NCBI RefSeq assembly: GCF_001514215.1
Contig: NZ_KQ948851.1
Location: 305,434 to 369,433 of the forward strand
DNA: 64,000 nucleotides
Reading direction: 5' to 3'
Source of the DNA: Streptomyces bungoensis
Lineage (GTDB): Bacteria; Actinomycetota; Actinomycetes; Streptomycetales; Streptomycetaceae
The position numbers and the translations under genes are program-made. This document shows, piece by piece, positions 55,172 to 64,000 of this stretch (its first letter is position 1; each line of letters starts with the position of its first letter). The notes beneath the pieces were generated by a model, which was given only the letters and a program-made list of their open reading frames with translations, searched no databases and had not been told where the DNA came from.

Positions 55172-56431
55172 TCACGAAGACGGTGCCCGGCTCCTCGTGA
55201 GGACGGCGCGCCTGGCGGGTGCGGGGGTGGCGGCGGCCTTGCGGGGGGCGCTCTGCAGGGCGCCTTCGAGCGCGAACGTGGCCGCGCCCAGGGACACCGG
55301 GTCGGTGGGGATGGGGGAGAGGACGATCCCGGTCGCGGCCAGGGGCCGGCGCAGCGCGTGCCGGGCGACGGCCGCGCGCACCTCCTCCAGCAGCGGTTCG
55401 CCGAGCCGGGCCGCCACCCAGCTGCTGAGCACGACCACCTCGGGGTTGAGCAGGTTGATCAGGTCGGAGATCCCGGCCCCCAGGTAACGGGCGGTGTCCC
55501 GGACGACCTCGAGCGCCACCGGGTCGCCCGCGGCGGCCGCGCGGGCCAGGGCGTCGATGGTGGCCGTCTGGTCCTCGGGGTGCAGCAGCGGGGACCGCGG
55601 GCTCAGTTCCCGCAGGTTCCGCATGATGCCGGGCGCGCCGACGTAGGTCTCCACGCAGCCGTGGTTGCCGCAGTGGCACAGCCGGCCGTCCAGCACCAGC
55701 GTGGTGTGGCCCCACTCGCCGGCGCTGTTGCTCACGCCCCGGTGCAGCCCGCCGCCGAGCGCGAGACCCGCGCCGACACCCGTGCCGAGGTTCACCACCA
55801 CGGCGTCCCCGCGGCCGCGCGCGGCCCCGAACCACAGCTCGGCGACCGTGCAGGCGCGCAGCGGGTTGTCCAGGTGCAGGGGGTAGGCGATGTGCTCGGA
55901 CAGCAGGTCGAGCAGCGGCACGTCGTGCCAGTCCCAGTTGGGCGCGTACTCGGCGACCCCGGTGTCCCGGTCCACCTGCCCCGGCACGCTCACCCCGACG
56001 CCGAGCACCCGGGCCGCCTCGACCCCGGCCTGGGCGACCACCGAGCCGACGGCGGCGGCGACATGGCCGACGACCTGCTCGGGGCGGCTCTCCCCGGGGC
56101 GCATGTCCTCGTCGGCGCGGGCGAGCACGTTCAGCGCCAGGTCGAACAGCTCGACGTGGACGTACGTCTCCGCGATGTCGACGCCGATCAGCGCGCCCCC
56201 GGACGCGTTGACGGCGACCAGGCCGCGGGGGCGGCCGCCCGCGGAGTCCTCGAAGCCGACCTCCGTGATCATGCGCAGGTCCAGCAGCTCGCCGACGAGC
56301 GTGGCGACGGTGGCCAGGCTCAGCCCGGTGGCGGCCGCCAGCTCCTGCCGGGAGGTGGGAGACTCGGCGATGATCTGGCGCAGCACCTCGTAGCGGTTCG
56401 CCGTACGGATGTCACGCGATGTGCGCTTCAC
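55172..56431 (-). CDS. ROK-family transcriptional repressor
   Basis: The 419-aa protein has an N-terminal winged helix (RYEVLRQIIAESPTSRQELAAATGLSLATVATLVGELL) and a ROK sugar-kinase-like domain (GALIGVDIAETYVHVELFD, VNLGTGVGAGLALGG, GVSNSAGEWGHTTL). The zinc motif is CHCGNHGCVETY. The sugar effector is unknown. It lies upstream of the permease remnant and GH2 gene in the same direction and probably once repressed that operon. The last 35 residues are Ala/Arg-rich and poorly conserved-looking. Confidence 0.9.
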   Translation of the reverse strand: MKRTSRDIRTANRYEVLRQIIAESPTSRQELAAATGLSLATVATLVGELLDLRMITEVGFEDSAGGRPRGLVAVNASGGALIGVDIAETYVHVELFDLALNVLARADEDMRPGESRPEQVVGHVAAAVGSVVAQAGVEAARVLGVGVSVPGQVDRDTGVAEYAPNWDWHDVPLLDLLSEHIAYPLHLDNPLRACTVAELWFGAARGRGDAVVVNLGTGVGAGLALGGGLHRGVSNSAGEWGHTTLVLDGRLCHCGNHGCVETYVGAPGIMRNLRELSPRSPLLHPEDQTATIDALARAAAAGDPVALEVVRDTARYLGAGISDLINLLNPEVVVLSSWVAARLGEPLLEEVRAAVARHALRRPLAATGIVLSPIPTDPVSLGAATFALEGALQSAPRKAAATPAPARRAVLTRSRAPSS

Positions 56432-56593
56432 GGAGCTGCCCCTCCCGACCCCTCACCCCAGGCCGGGCGGGAACGGCACCGGCGCGGCCTCAGGCTATGC
56501 ACCGGGACGGACTTTCGACAAGGGCTTAGGAAAGGGGCTGGAGGAAGTCGCTCCCGGTGGGGTGCGCCGGCAGCGGGCCCCCGGCCCCGCGCC

Positions 56594-57904
<1,311 letters not shown>

Positions 57905-57958
57905 CTACCGTAGAGACCGGTTGCTACCAGCACGTCTCCGAGCCGGAAGGCCACTTCC

Positions 57959-58966
57959 TTGCCCGAGCGTCCGCAGGCGCTGTTCGCCATGACAGCCCAG
58001 AACGTGCCGCACGTCTTCCCGCCCGAACTGCTCGCCCGGTTACGCGAGCACGTGGACGTCGATCCCACCCTGGTCGCGCACGTCTTCGCCGATCCCCGGG
58101 TCCGGGAGACCCTGGCCCGCACCGAGGTGCTGATCACCGGCTGGGGCTGCCCCCGCCTGGACGCGGCCGCCCTGGACGCGGCCCCTCAGCTGCGGGCGGT
58201 GCTGCACGCGGCCGGCTCGGTCAAGGGCTTCACCACCCCCGAGGTGTGGCGGCGCGGCATCGCCGTCTCCTCGGCCGCCGCCGCCAACGCGCTGCCGGTC
58301 GCCGAGTACACGCTCGCCATGATCCTGCTCGCCGGGAAGGACGTCTTCGGCTTCCGCGACCAGCTGCGCACCCGCCGCACCTTCCCCTACGGCGGCATCC
58401 TCCCCGGCATCGGCAACCACGGCCGCCGCGTCGGCCTCGTCGGCGCCTCCCGCGTCGGGCGCCGCCTCGTCGACCTGCTGCGCCCCCACGACCTGCGGGT
58501 CGCCCTCGCCGACCCGTACGTGGACGAGGCCGAGGCCGCCCGGCTCGGGGTGTCCCTGCTGCCGCTGGACGACCTGCTGCGCACCTCGGACATCGTCAGC
58601 CTGCACGCGCCGCAGACCCCCGAGACCCGGCACCTGGTCGACGCCCGCCGGCTCGCCCTGATGCCGAGCGGATCGGTGCTGATCAACACCGCGCGCGGGT
58701 CCCTGGTCGACCACGACGCTCTGATCGCGGAGCTGCGCACCGGCCGGCTCAGCGCCGTGCTCGACGTCACCGACCCCGAGCCGCTGCCGGCCGACTCCCC
58801 GCTGTACGCCCTGCCGGGCGCCTTCGTCACCCCGCACCTGGCCGGGTCGCAGGGCAACGAGGTGGCCCGGCTCGGGCGGACCGTGGTGGAGGAGGCGGAG
58901 CGCCTGTCGGCGGGCGGCGACCTTCTGCACACCGTCGACCAGGCGGAGCTCGAACGGTCCGCGTGA
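57959..58966 (+). CDS. D-isomer-specific 2-hydroxyacid dehydrogenase
   Basis: The 335-aa NAD-dependent dehydrogenase has RVGLVGASRVGRRLVDLLRPHDLRV as the Rossmann loop, DIVSLHAPQTPETRHLVDA, INTARGSLVDHDAL with the catalytic Arg, a Glu in VTDPEPLP and the His in TPHLAGSQGNE. It reduces a 2-oxo acid or the reverse; the substrate is unknown. TTG 57959 has GGAAGG eight nt upstream. It is divergent from aldO, so a common polyol or sugar-acid route is possible. Confidence 0.88.
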   Translation: MPERPQALFAMTAQNVPHVFPPELLARLREHVDVDPTLVAHVFADPRVRETLARTEVLITGWGCPRLDAAALDAAPQLRAVLHAAGSVKGFTTPEVWRRGIAVSSAAAANALPVAEYTLAMILLAGKDVFGFRDQLRTRRTFPYGGILPGIGNHGRRVGLVGASRVGRRLVDLLRPHDLRVALADPYVDEAEAARLGVSLLPLDDLLRTSDIVSLHAPQTPETRHLVDARRLALMPSGSVLINTARGSLVDHDALIAELRTGRLSAVLDVTDPEPLPADSPLYALPGAFVTPHLAGSQGNEVARLGRTVVEEAERLSAGGDLLHTVDQAELERSA

Positions 58967-58969
58967 CGC

Positions 58970-59019
58970 CCCCGGGCCGGCACCTCGACCGCGCGGGACA
59001 CGGCCGCGTGCGCCCGGGG
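58970..59019 (+). terminator. Long-loop hairpin after the dehydrogenase gene
   Basis: CCCCGGGC (58970-58977) and GCCCGGGG (59012-59019) pair across a GC-rich 34-nt loop that can itself fold (CGCG...GCG). It starts three nt after the stop. It is a modest terminator candidate. Confidence 0.4.
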
Positions 59020-59135
59020 TGGCGGCATCCGAGCCTCCTGTGTCGCGCTGCGGATTTCGTTGTCCACCGGGTTGACATCGCCTGTGATCGTCAATTCTGT
59101 GGTCCATGTGTCGCGATATCGGTAGCGTGCTCGGC

Positions 59136-59828
59136 ATGGCTCCGAGACGCCCGCTCCTGCCCGTGACCGACCGCACCCGCCACCGCCGGCTGCGCGAGCA
59201 GGGCAGCCTGGAACGGGCCGACCTGGAGGCGATCCTCGACGCGGGGTTCGTCTGCCACCTCGGGGTGGTGGTCGAGGGGCGCCCGCTGGTGGTGCCCACG
59301 GTGTACGGGCGGGACGGGCGCCAGTTGTACCTGCACGGCTCCGTGGCCAGCCGCAGCCTGGCGGGCGGTGCCCCGGTGTGCGTCACGGTCACCCACGTGG
59401 ACGGCCTGGTCCTCGCCCGGTCCGTCTTCGAGCACGGCGTCAACTACCGCAGCGCCGTGGTCCACGGCGAGGCCCGCAAGGTCACCGACCCCGACGAGAA
59501 GCTGGCGGGTCTGCGCGTCCTCACCGAGCACGCGGCCCCGGGCCAGTGGTCGTACGCGCGCGGCCCGAACCGCCGGGAACTCGCCGCCACGACCGTCCTC
59601 GCCCTCTCCCTGGAAGAGGCCTCCGTCAAGATCCGCACCGGTCCCCCGGACGACGGCGACGGACCGGACGCGGCCGCGGGGCGGTGGGCCGGCGTCCTGC
59701 CGCTGACCGCGGTCTGGGGCACCCCCGTTCCCGACCCGCTGCTGCCGCCGGACACCGCCGTGCCGGGACACGTCGCGCGCCGGGAGGGGACCCGCCCGGG
59801 CAGCCGTACAGGCGGGGGCATACCGTGA
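59136..59828 (+). CDS. Pyridoxamine 5'-phosphate oxidase-family flavin protein
   Basis: The 230-aa split-barrel protein of the FMN/F420-binding family has DLEAILDAGFVCHLGVVVEGRPLVVPTVYGRDG, LYLHGSVASRSL, VCVTVTHVDGLVLARS, NYRSAVVHGEARKVTD and a C-terminal WAGVLPLTAVWGTPVPD. It could be an oxidoreductase or a cofactor carrier. ATG 59136 is preferred to 59106. It ends 34 nt before a radical SAM gene on the same strand, so the two are probably one operon. Confidence 0.88.
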   Translation: MAPRRPLLPVTDRTRHRRLREQGSLERADLEAILDAGFVCHLGVVVEGRPLVVPTVYGRDGRQLYLHGSVASRSLAGGAPVCVTVTHVDGLVLARSVFEHGVNYRSAVVHGEARKVTDPDEKLAGLRVLTEHAAPGQWSYARGPNRRELAATTVLALSLEEASVKIRTGPPDDGDGPDAAAGRWAGVLPLTAVWGTPVPDPLLPPDTAVPGHVARREGTRPGSRTGGGIP

Positions 59829-59862
59829 GGAGTCGAACGCCTGAGCCGGGAGGAGATTGCGG

Positions 59863-61194
59863 ATGGGCAGCCGTACCGCGCTGGTCGAGGATCTGATGGA
59901 GCGGTTCCCGCACGTACCGCGGGAAGCCGTCTTCAAGGAGGACCTGCTCCGCGGCGGCGTCGCCTTCGACGCCTCCGCTCTCAGCGACAACGAGAGCGGC
60001 GAGGTCAAGCCGAAGTCGTACTTCATCTTCTCCTTCGACCACGGCACCCTGCCGGAACTGGGCGAGGCCGCGCTGCGGCGCCCGCCCGAGGAGATCATCC
60101 TCACCGGCGGCCCCTACGACCTGCGCCGTACGGTGGTCTCCGTACGGGTGAACCCCGCCTCGCCGTACCGGGTCGCCGCCGACGACGAGGGGCTGCTCGG
60201 CCTCTACCTCGACGGCCGCCGCGTCGCCGACGTCGGCGTGCCCCCGATGCCGGAGTACTACCGGCACACCCTGTCCAACGGGAAGTCCGTGATGGAGGTG
60301 GCGCCCACCATCCAGTGGGGCTACCTGATCTACCTCACCGTCTTCCGGGTCTGCCAGTACTTCGGCGCCAAGGAGGAGTGCCAGTACTGCGACATCAACC
60401 ACAACTGGCGCCAGCACAAGGCCGCCGGCCGGCCCTACACCGGCGTCAAGGACGTCGAGGAGGTCCTCGAGGCCCTCGAGATCATCGACCGGTACGACAC
60501 CCAGAAGGCCTCCACCGCCTACACCTTGACCGGCGGCGCCATCACCAAGACCGTCGCCGGACGCGACGAGGCCGACTTCTACGGCCACTACGCCAAGGCC
60601 ATCGAGGAGCGCTTCCCCGGCCGCTGGATCGGCAAGGTCGTCGCGCAGGCGCTGCCCAAGGCGGACGTGCAGCGGTTCAAGGACTACGGCGTGCAGATCT
60701 ACCACCCCAACTTCGAGGTGTGGGACCGCCGGCTTTTCGAGCTGTACTGCCCCGGCAAGGAGCGCTACGTCGGCCGCGACGAGTGGCACAAGCGCATCCT
60801 CGACTCCGCCGAGGTCTTCGGCGCGCGCAACGTCATCCCCAACTTCGTGGCGGGCGTGGAGATGGCCGAGCCGTTCGGCTTCACCACCGTCGACGAGGCC
60901 ATCGCCTCCACCACCGAGGGCCTGCGCTTCTTCATGTCGCACGGCATCACGCCCCGCTTCACCACCTGGTGCCCCGAGCCCACGACCCCGCTCGGCAAGG
61001 CCAACCCGCAGGGCGCGCCGCTGGAGTACCACATCCGGCTGCTCGAGGCGTACCGGGCGACGATGGACGACTTCGGGCTCTCCTCGCCCCCCGGCTACGG
61101 CCCGCCCGGACCCGGCCGCGCGGTGTTCTCGGTCAGCTCCTTCATGGACAGCCTGCCCGCCGCGGAACCGGCCGGGGAGCAGGCCGAGGTCTGA
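59863..61194 (+). CDS. Radical SAM protein with CX8CX2C cluster motif
   Basis: The 443-aa protein starts at ATG 59863, seven nt after GGAGGAG. The only cysteine cluster is C164-x8-C173-x2-C176 (VCQYFGAKEECQYCDINHNW), rather than the standard CX3CX2C. The TIM-barrel landmarks follow: YTLTGGAITK (glycine-rich, SAM-binding), QIYHPNFEVWD, VIPNFVAGVEMAEPFG and FTTWCPEPTTPLG. The first 150 residues form an extra domain without known motifs. No peptide or RNA substrate is nearby; the partner is the PNPOx protein. The reaction is unknown. A strong terminator follows. Confidence 0.87.
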   Translation: MGSRTALVEDLMERFPHVPREAVFKEDLLRGGVAFDASALSDNESGEVKPKSYFIFSFDHGTLPELGEAALRRPPEEIILTGGPYDLRRTVVSVRVNPASPYRVAADDEGLLGLYLDGRRVADVGVPPMPEYYRHTLSNGKSVMEVAPTIQWGYLIYLTVFRVCQYFGAKEECQYCDINHNWRQHKAAGRPYTGVKDVEEVLEALEIIDRYDTQKASTAYTLTGGAITKTVAGRDEADFYGHYAKAIEERFPGRWIGKVVAQALPKADVQRFKDYGVQIYHPNFEVWDRRLFELYCPGKERYVGRDEWHKRILDSAEVFGARNVIPNFVAGVEMAEPFGFTTVDEAIASTTEGLRFFMSHGITPRFTTWCPEPTTPLGKANPQGAPLEYHIRLLEAYRATMDDFGLSSPPGYGPPGPGRAVFSVSSFMDSLPAAEPAGEQAEV

Positions 61195-61202
61195 GCGGGA
61201 GC

Positions 61203-61227
61203 GGGACGGCGGCACGGCCGCCGTCCC
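61203..61227 (+). terminator. 11-bp hairpin terminator of the PNPOx/radical SAM operon
   Basis: GGGACGGCGGC (61203-61213) and GCCGCCGTCCC (61217-61227) pair perfectly with a 3-nt loop, nine nt after the radical SAM stop. Confidence 0.8.
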
Positions 61228-61456
61228 CGATTCCACCGCGCGGTGAACGCGACGGCACTGCGGTCCGTATGGGGGACCGGAGTTGTCCGGCCCGCGCGAG
61301 CGTCGTCACGTCACGCGACCTGGTGGTCACCGGCGGTTTTGAATACGCCGCTTGTCAGTCGTGTCGATGACGTGAAAGGCTCCTGCCGCCGCGAGGGTCC
61401 CTTCAACTCCACTCCCTCTGTGAAGAGTTGACCTCGCTTGTGGATGCAGGAGTCCC

Positions 61457-62926
61457 ATGCCCGACCTGCCGACCCCCCAGGACGCCACCGAGGCCGCGCT
61501 GTTCTCGGAGTGCTGGGACGCCGTGCTCAGCTACGCCGACCTGTGCACCTCCGGCTCGCTGACGGCACATCAGCTGGCCACCGAGGCGTTCACCCTCGGC
61601 ATGCGCGAGGTGCGCGCCGCCGGCAACCCGCCCGTGCGCGGCCCCGGCCGGCGTCCCGGCCGGCTGCCGGTGATCCCGGAGCTGCTGACCGCCGTACGCA
61701 ACACGGCCGCGGACTGGGAGGCGCACGGCCGGGGCCACAGGCTGGACCCCGACCTGCGGCTGTGGCTCAACTCCGAGAAGGCCGCCCGCTACACCGGCCC
61801 GCCGCTGCAGCGCCCGGTCGCGCTGCGCGCCCTGCGGGACCTGCAGGACGCGGACGCCCTGCTGCTGTGGCTCACGGACGTGGAGGCGCTGCCGCTGCCG
61901 ACCGTCGCCCGCCGGCTGGGGCTGGACCCGGCCACGGTCGCCGAGGAACTCGACCAGGTCCGCACCGTGTTCCGGGACCGCTGCCGCCGCGCGCACCTCG
62001 ACAGCCCGATGGACGCGCAGTGCCGCTCCTACGCCCGTCTGCTGGACGCGGTGACCCGCTCGCCCGCCGCCGACACGCCGGGCGACCTCTCCCGCCACCT
62101 CGCCACCTGCGTGCAGTGCGCCGAGGCCGCCGCCTGTCTGCGGCTGCACGGCGGCGGCCTGCCCGCCGCGCTGGCCGGCGGGGTCGTCGGCTGGGGCGGC
62201 CTCGCCTACCTGGAACGCCGGCGCCGGGCCGCCGAGGTCCGGCTCGGCGTGGGCGGACCGGCCCCCGCCGACGCCGGCGCCCCCGAGGAGGACGCGGGCC
62301 GCAGCCGTGCCCTGCGCGGTGCCCTGATCGCGACCGCCGTCCTGCTGTCGGCGCTGGCGCTCGGCGTGTCGATGATGCCGTTCGGCGGCTCCGGTGGCGA
62401 CGAGGCGGTCGCCCGCGACGGCGGCCAGCCGGTCGCCGCCCCCGCCGGCACCCGCCCCGGCGGCCCGGCGCCGTCCCCGTCCCGCTCGCCCTCCGCCACG
62501 CCCTCCGCGAGCCCCTCCGCGCACCGGCCGGAGCGCAGGACGACCGAGCCCGAACCGCAGGGCACCTCCTCCGCCACCACCGCCGGATCCGCCGGCACGT
62601 CCGGCCCCGGCACGACCTGCCGCGTCGCCTACGACCTGCTCAACCAGTGGTCCGACGGCTTCCAGGCCACCGTCACCGTCACCACCGACGATCCCCTGAC
62701 CGACTGGCGGGTCGGCTGGAGCTTCCGCGACGGCCAGCAGGTCGGCCAGATGTGGGACGCGACCGTCCACCAGAGCGGTTCCCACGTCACCGCGACCGCC
62801 GCCGAGTACAACCGCACCGTCGCCGCGCACGCCACGCTGTCCTTCGGCTTCCTCTCCTCCTGGCAGGACCGCAACCGGACGCCGCGCGACTTCACCCTCA
62901 ACGGCCGTCCCTGCGCGGTGCGCTGA
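61457..62926 (+). CDS. Membrane protein with sigma-like and zinc-binding cytoplasmic parts and an extracellular CBM2
   Basis: The 489-aa protein is a mosaic. Residues 10-55 and 125-185 resemble sigma regions 2 and 4 (LCTSGSLTAHQLATEAFTLG; LPTVARRLGLDPATVAEELDQV). H214-x3-C218-x2-C221 (HLATCVQC) matches the zinc-binding anti-sigma motif. One membrane helix lies at about 287-305 (GALIATAVLLSALALGVSMM), followed by a Pro/Ser/Thr linker. Residues 390-489 are a family 2 carbohydrate-binding module with its Cys pair (TCRVAY...GRPCAVR) and several Trp. The layout implies that binding of cellulose or chitin outside could be sensed inside. It is alone, with the Crp-type gene following. Confidence 0.8.
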   Translation: MPDLPTPQDATEAALFSECWDAVLSYADLCTSGSLTAHQLATEAFTLGMREVRAAGNPPVRGPGRRPGRLPVIPELLTAVRNTAADWEAHGRGHRLDPDLRLWLNSEKAARYTGPPLQRPVALRALRDLQDADALLLWLTDVEALPLPTVARRLGLDPATVAEELDQVRTVFRDRCRRAHLDSPMDAQCRSYARLLDAVTRSPAADTPGDLSRHLATCVQCAEAAACLRLHGGGLPAALAGGVVGWGGLAYLERRRRAAEVRLGVGGPAPADAGAPEEDAGRSRALRGALIATAVLLSALALGVSMMPFGGSGGDEAVARDGGQPVAAPAGTRPGGPAPSPSRSPSATPSASPSAHRPERRTTEPEPQGTSSATTAGSAGTSGPGTTCRVAYDLLNQWSDGFQATVTVTTDDPLTDWRVGWSFRDGQQVGQMWDATVHQSGSHVTATAAEYNRTVAAHATLSFGFLSSWQDRNRTPRDFTLNGRPCAVR

Positions 62927-63334
62927 CGCACGCACCGTCCCGGCCACCACGCCAGGCCCGCCGGGACGCGGACGCACTACCGTCCCCTACTGCGCCGTCG
63001 CGTGTCCAGGTATTACCGGCCCATCGGCCGAAAACCCGAGTTTTCGCCAAATCACCTGCCTGCCCCGGTCCCCGCATATATGCGGCGCATCGCCCGGTGC
63101 CGGGTCTGACCTCATCGTCGTCCGCGCGGCCGGCCGCCGCGCCGCTCCGCCGACGTACGGCCCGGCCGAGCAGGCGCGCCCCGGGCTCCGCGTCCTCGGG
63201 CGATCTACCTGGCACTTCGTCAACTACCGTCCGGTACCACGGATGTGGCGCAATTCACTCGTCTCGAAGAAACGCTCTGTCACCATCTCGCCATCGAAAA
63301 ATCAGCCATCGGGACTGCGGCGGGGGGCGGGGCC
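62927..63334. promoter_or_regulatory. 408-bp region upstream of the Crp/Fnr gene
   Basis: No gene is seen. It contains the hairpin CGAAAAC-CCGA-GTTTTCG (63029-63046), possibly the terminator of the CBM2 gene, the perfect palindrome CGCATATATGCG (63073-63084), and the decamer ACTACCGTCC repeated near 62978 and 63223. The final 100 bases are AT-richer and likely hold the promoter. Confidence 0.5.
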
Positions 63335-64000
63335 ATGGGGCTGCTCGGCGACGACCTGACGTTCGCGCAGGCTCTCACCGCGCAGGAGCGCGAGAGCGTG
63401 ATGGCACTCGGCAGCCGCAGGCGCTACCCGGCCGACGCCCATCTCCTGACCGAGGGTGACCGGTCCAGTCATGTCGTGATCGTCCTCCGGGGGTGGGTGA
63501 CGGTCTCGGTGGCCACCGACCGCGGCGCCACCCGGCTGATACTCGGCCTGCGCGGGCCCGGTGAACTGCTCGGCGAGATGGCCGCGCTGGACCGGCACCC
63601 GCGCAGCGCGACCGTACGGGCGCTCGGACCCACCGAGGCCCAGGTCATACCCGGGGACTCCTTCCGCCGCTTCCTCGCCCTGCACCCCCGGGTCAGCGGA
63701 CTGGTGATACGCCAGCTCACCTCCCGGCTGCGCAGCGCCGACCAGGAGCGGTCCGCGCTCGCCTCCCTCACCGTGCTGCAGCGCCTGGCCGCCCGGCTCA
63801 CCGAACTCTCCGGCGCCGAGACCGCCGGCCCCTACACCCCCACCGGCGCGGGCGCCCCGACCGGGCTGCGGCCCGCCGGGCCCGTCGTCCAGCTGGCCCA
63901 GGACGAACTGGCCGCCACCATCGGAGCCACCCGCGAAGCCGTGGCCAAGGCGCTGCGCCTGCTGCGCACCCAGAACATCGTCCGCACCGGCAACCGGCTG
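63335..64000 (+). CDS. Crp/Fnr-family transcriptional regulator (cut by window end)
   Basis: The 222 codons present start at ATG 63335, after a GGGGGGCGGGG stretch, and are open to the edge. A cyclic-nucleotide-binding-type beta-roll occupies residues 10-115 (YPADAHLLTEGDRSSHVVIVLRGWVTVS; LRGPGELLGEMAALDRHPRSATVRAL), followed by the dimer helix. A Crp helix-turn-helix (LAQDELAATIGATREAVAKALRLLRTQNIV) comes near residue 190-220. The PGELLGEMA loop fits a phosphate-binding cassette partly, so binding of cAMP or another ligand is uncertain. There are no Fnr-type Cys. Only the last few residues should be missing. Confidence 0.9.
   Translation, partial: MGLLGDDLTFAQALTAQERESVMALGSRRRYPADAHLLTEGDRSSHVVIVLRGWVTVSVATDRGATRLILGLRGPGELLGEMAALDRHPRSATVRALGPTEAQVIPGDSFRRFLALHPRVSGLVIRQLTSRLRSADQERSALASLTVLQRLAARLTELSGAETAGPYTPTGAGAPTGLRPAGPVVQLAQDELAATIGATREAVAKALRLLRTQNIVRTGNRL

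Overview
The window looks like part of a Streptomyces chromosome. It is very GC-rich throughout, uses GTG and TTG starts often, has long antisense open frames typical of high-GC actinobacteria, and carries families named from that genus: SAV2148-type HEPN, HelR with a rifamycin-associated element, AldO-type alditol oxidase and SigJ/ECF41-type sigma. I see no tRNA, rRNA, CRISPR array, intact insertion sequence, phage or assembled biosynthetic cluster. It is mostly chromosomal metabolism and regulation with a few decayed segments.

Layout. 0.2-5 kb: glycogen/trehalose genes glgX and treY. 5-7.2 kb: two secreted proteins that together resemble one copper amine oxidase split over two genes. 7.3-17.5 kb: a HEPN protein, an exonuclease, a kinase-like phosphotransferase, a CDP-alcohol phosphatidyltransferase, an MMPL transporter, a DUF1697 protein, an ECF sigma with C-terminal extension, a mycothiol-dependent nitroreductase-like protein and a 96-residue orphan below a perfect 14-bp palindrome. 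17.5-27 kb: a long, tightly overlapping sulfur assimilation operon on the minus strand (leader peptide, sir, Zn-ribbon protein, cysH, cysC, cysD, cysN, small ORFs, ssuA, ssuB, ssuC, sirohydrochlorin chelatase). It takes up sulfonates, activates and reduces sulfate to sulfide, and supplies the siroheme for the reductase. 27-35.5 kb: a GNAT enzyme, a secreted protein, a GAF regulator, a tnpB remnant, an AidB-type acyl-CoA dehydrogenase, a BrkB membrane protein, an AraC regulator and a VOC protein.

35.5-51.5 kb: the RNA polymerase-displacing motor HelR under a textbook RAE, then small lipoprotein, ThuA, ICL/PEP-mutase, LacI/esterase, TetR/dihydrofolate-reductase-like, homocysteine methyltransferase, TMEM175, VOC, a second ICL/PEP-mutase, hydrolase/TetR and secreted nuclease-type genes. 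Several regulators have clear candidate operators beside them. 51.6-56.4 kb: a GH2 beta-galactosidase and a ROK repressor with the wreck of a sugar ABC permease between them, so the locus has lost its transporter. 56.6-61.2 kb: alditol oxidase, 2-hydroxyacid dehydrogenase, and a pair of a flavin-type PNPOx protein and a radical SAM protein with an unusual cysteine spacing. 61.4-64 kb: a membrane protein joining sigma-like and zinc-binding cytoplasmic parts to an outer cellulose-binding module, then a Crp/Fnr regulator cut by the window edge.

The best candidates for undescribed biology are the PNPOx/radical SAM pair, the sigma-like/CBM2 membrane protein, and the split amine oxidase with its altered cofactor motif. 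The leader peptide and alternative hairpins in front of sir are a well-supported regulatory candidate. All functions were read from sequence alone and no database search was possible.
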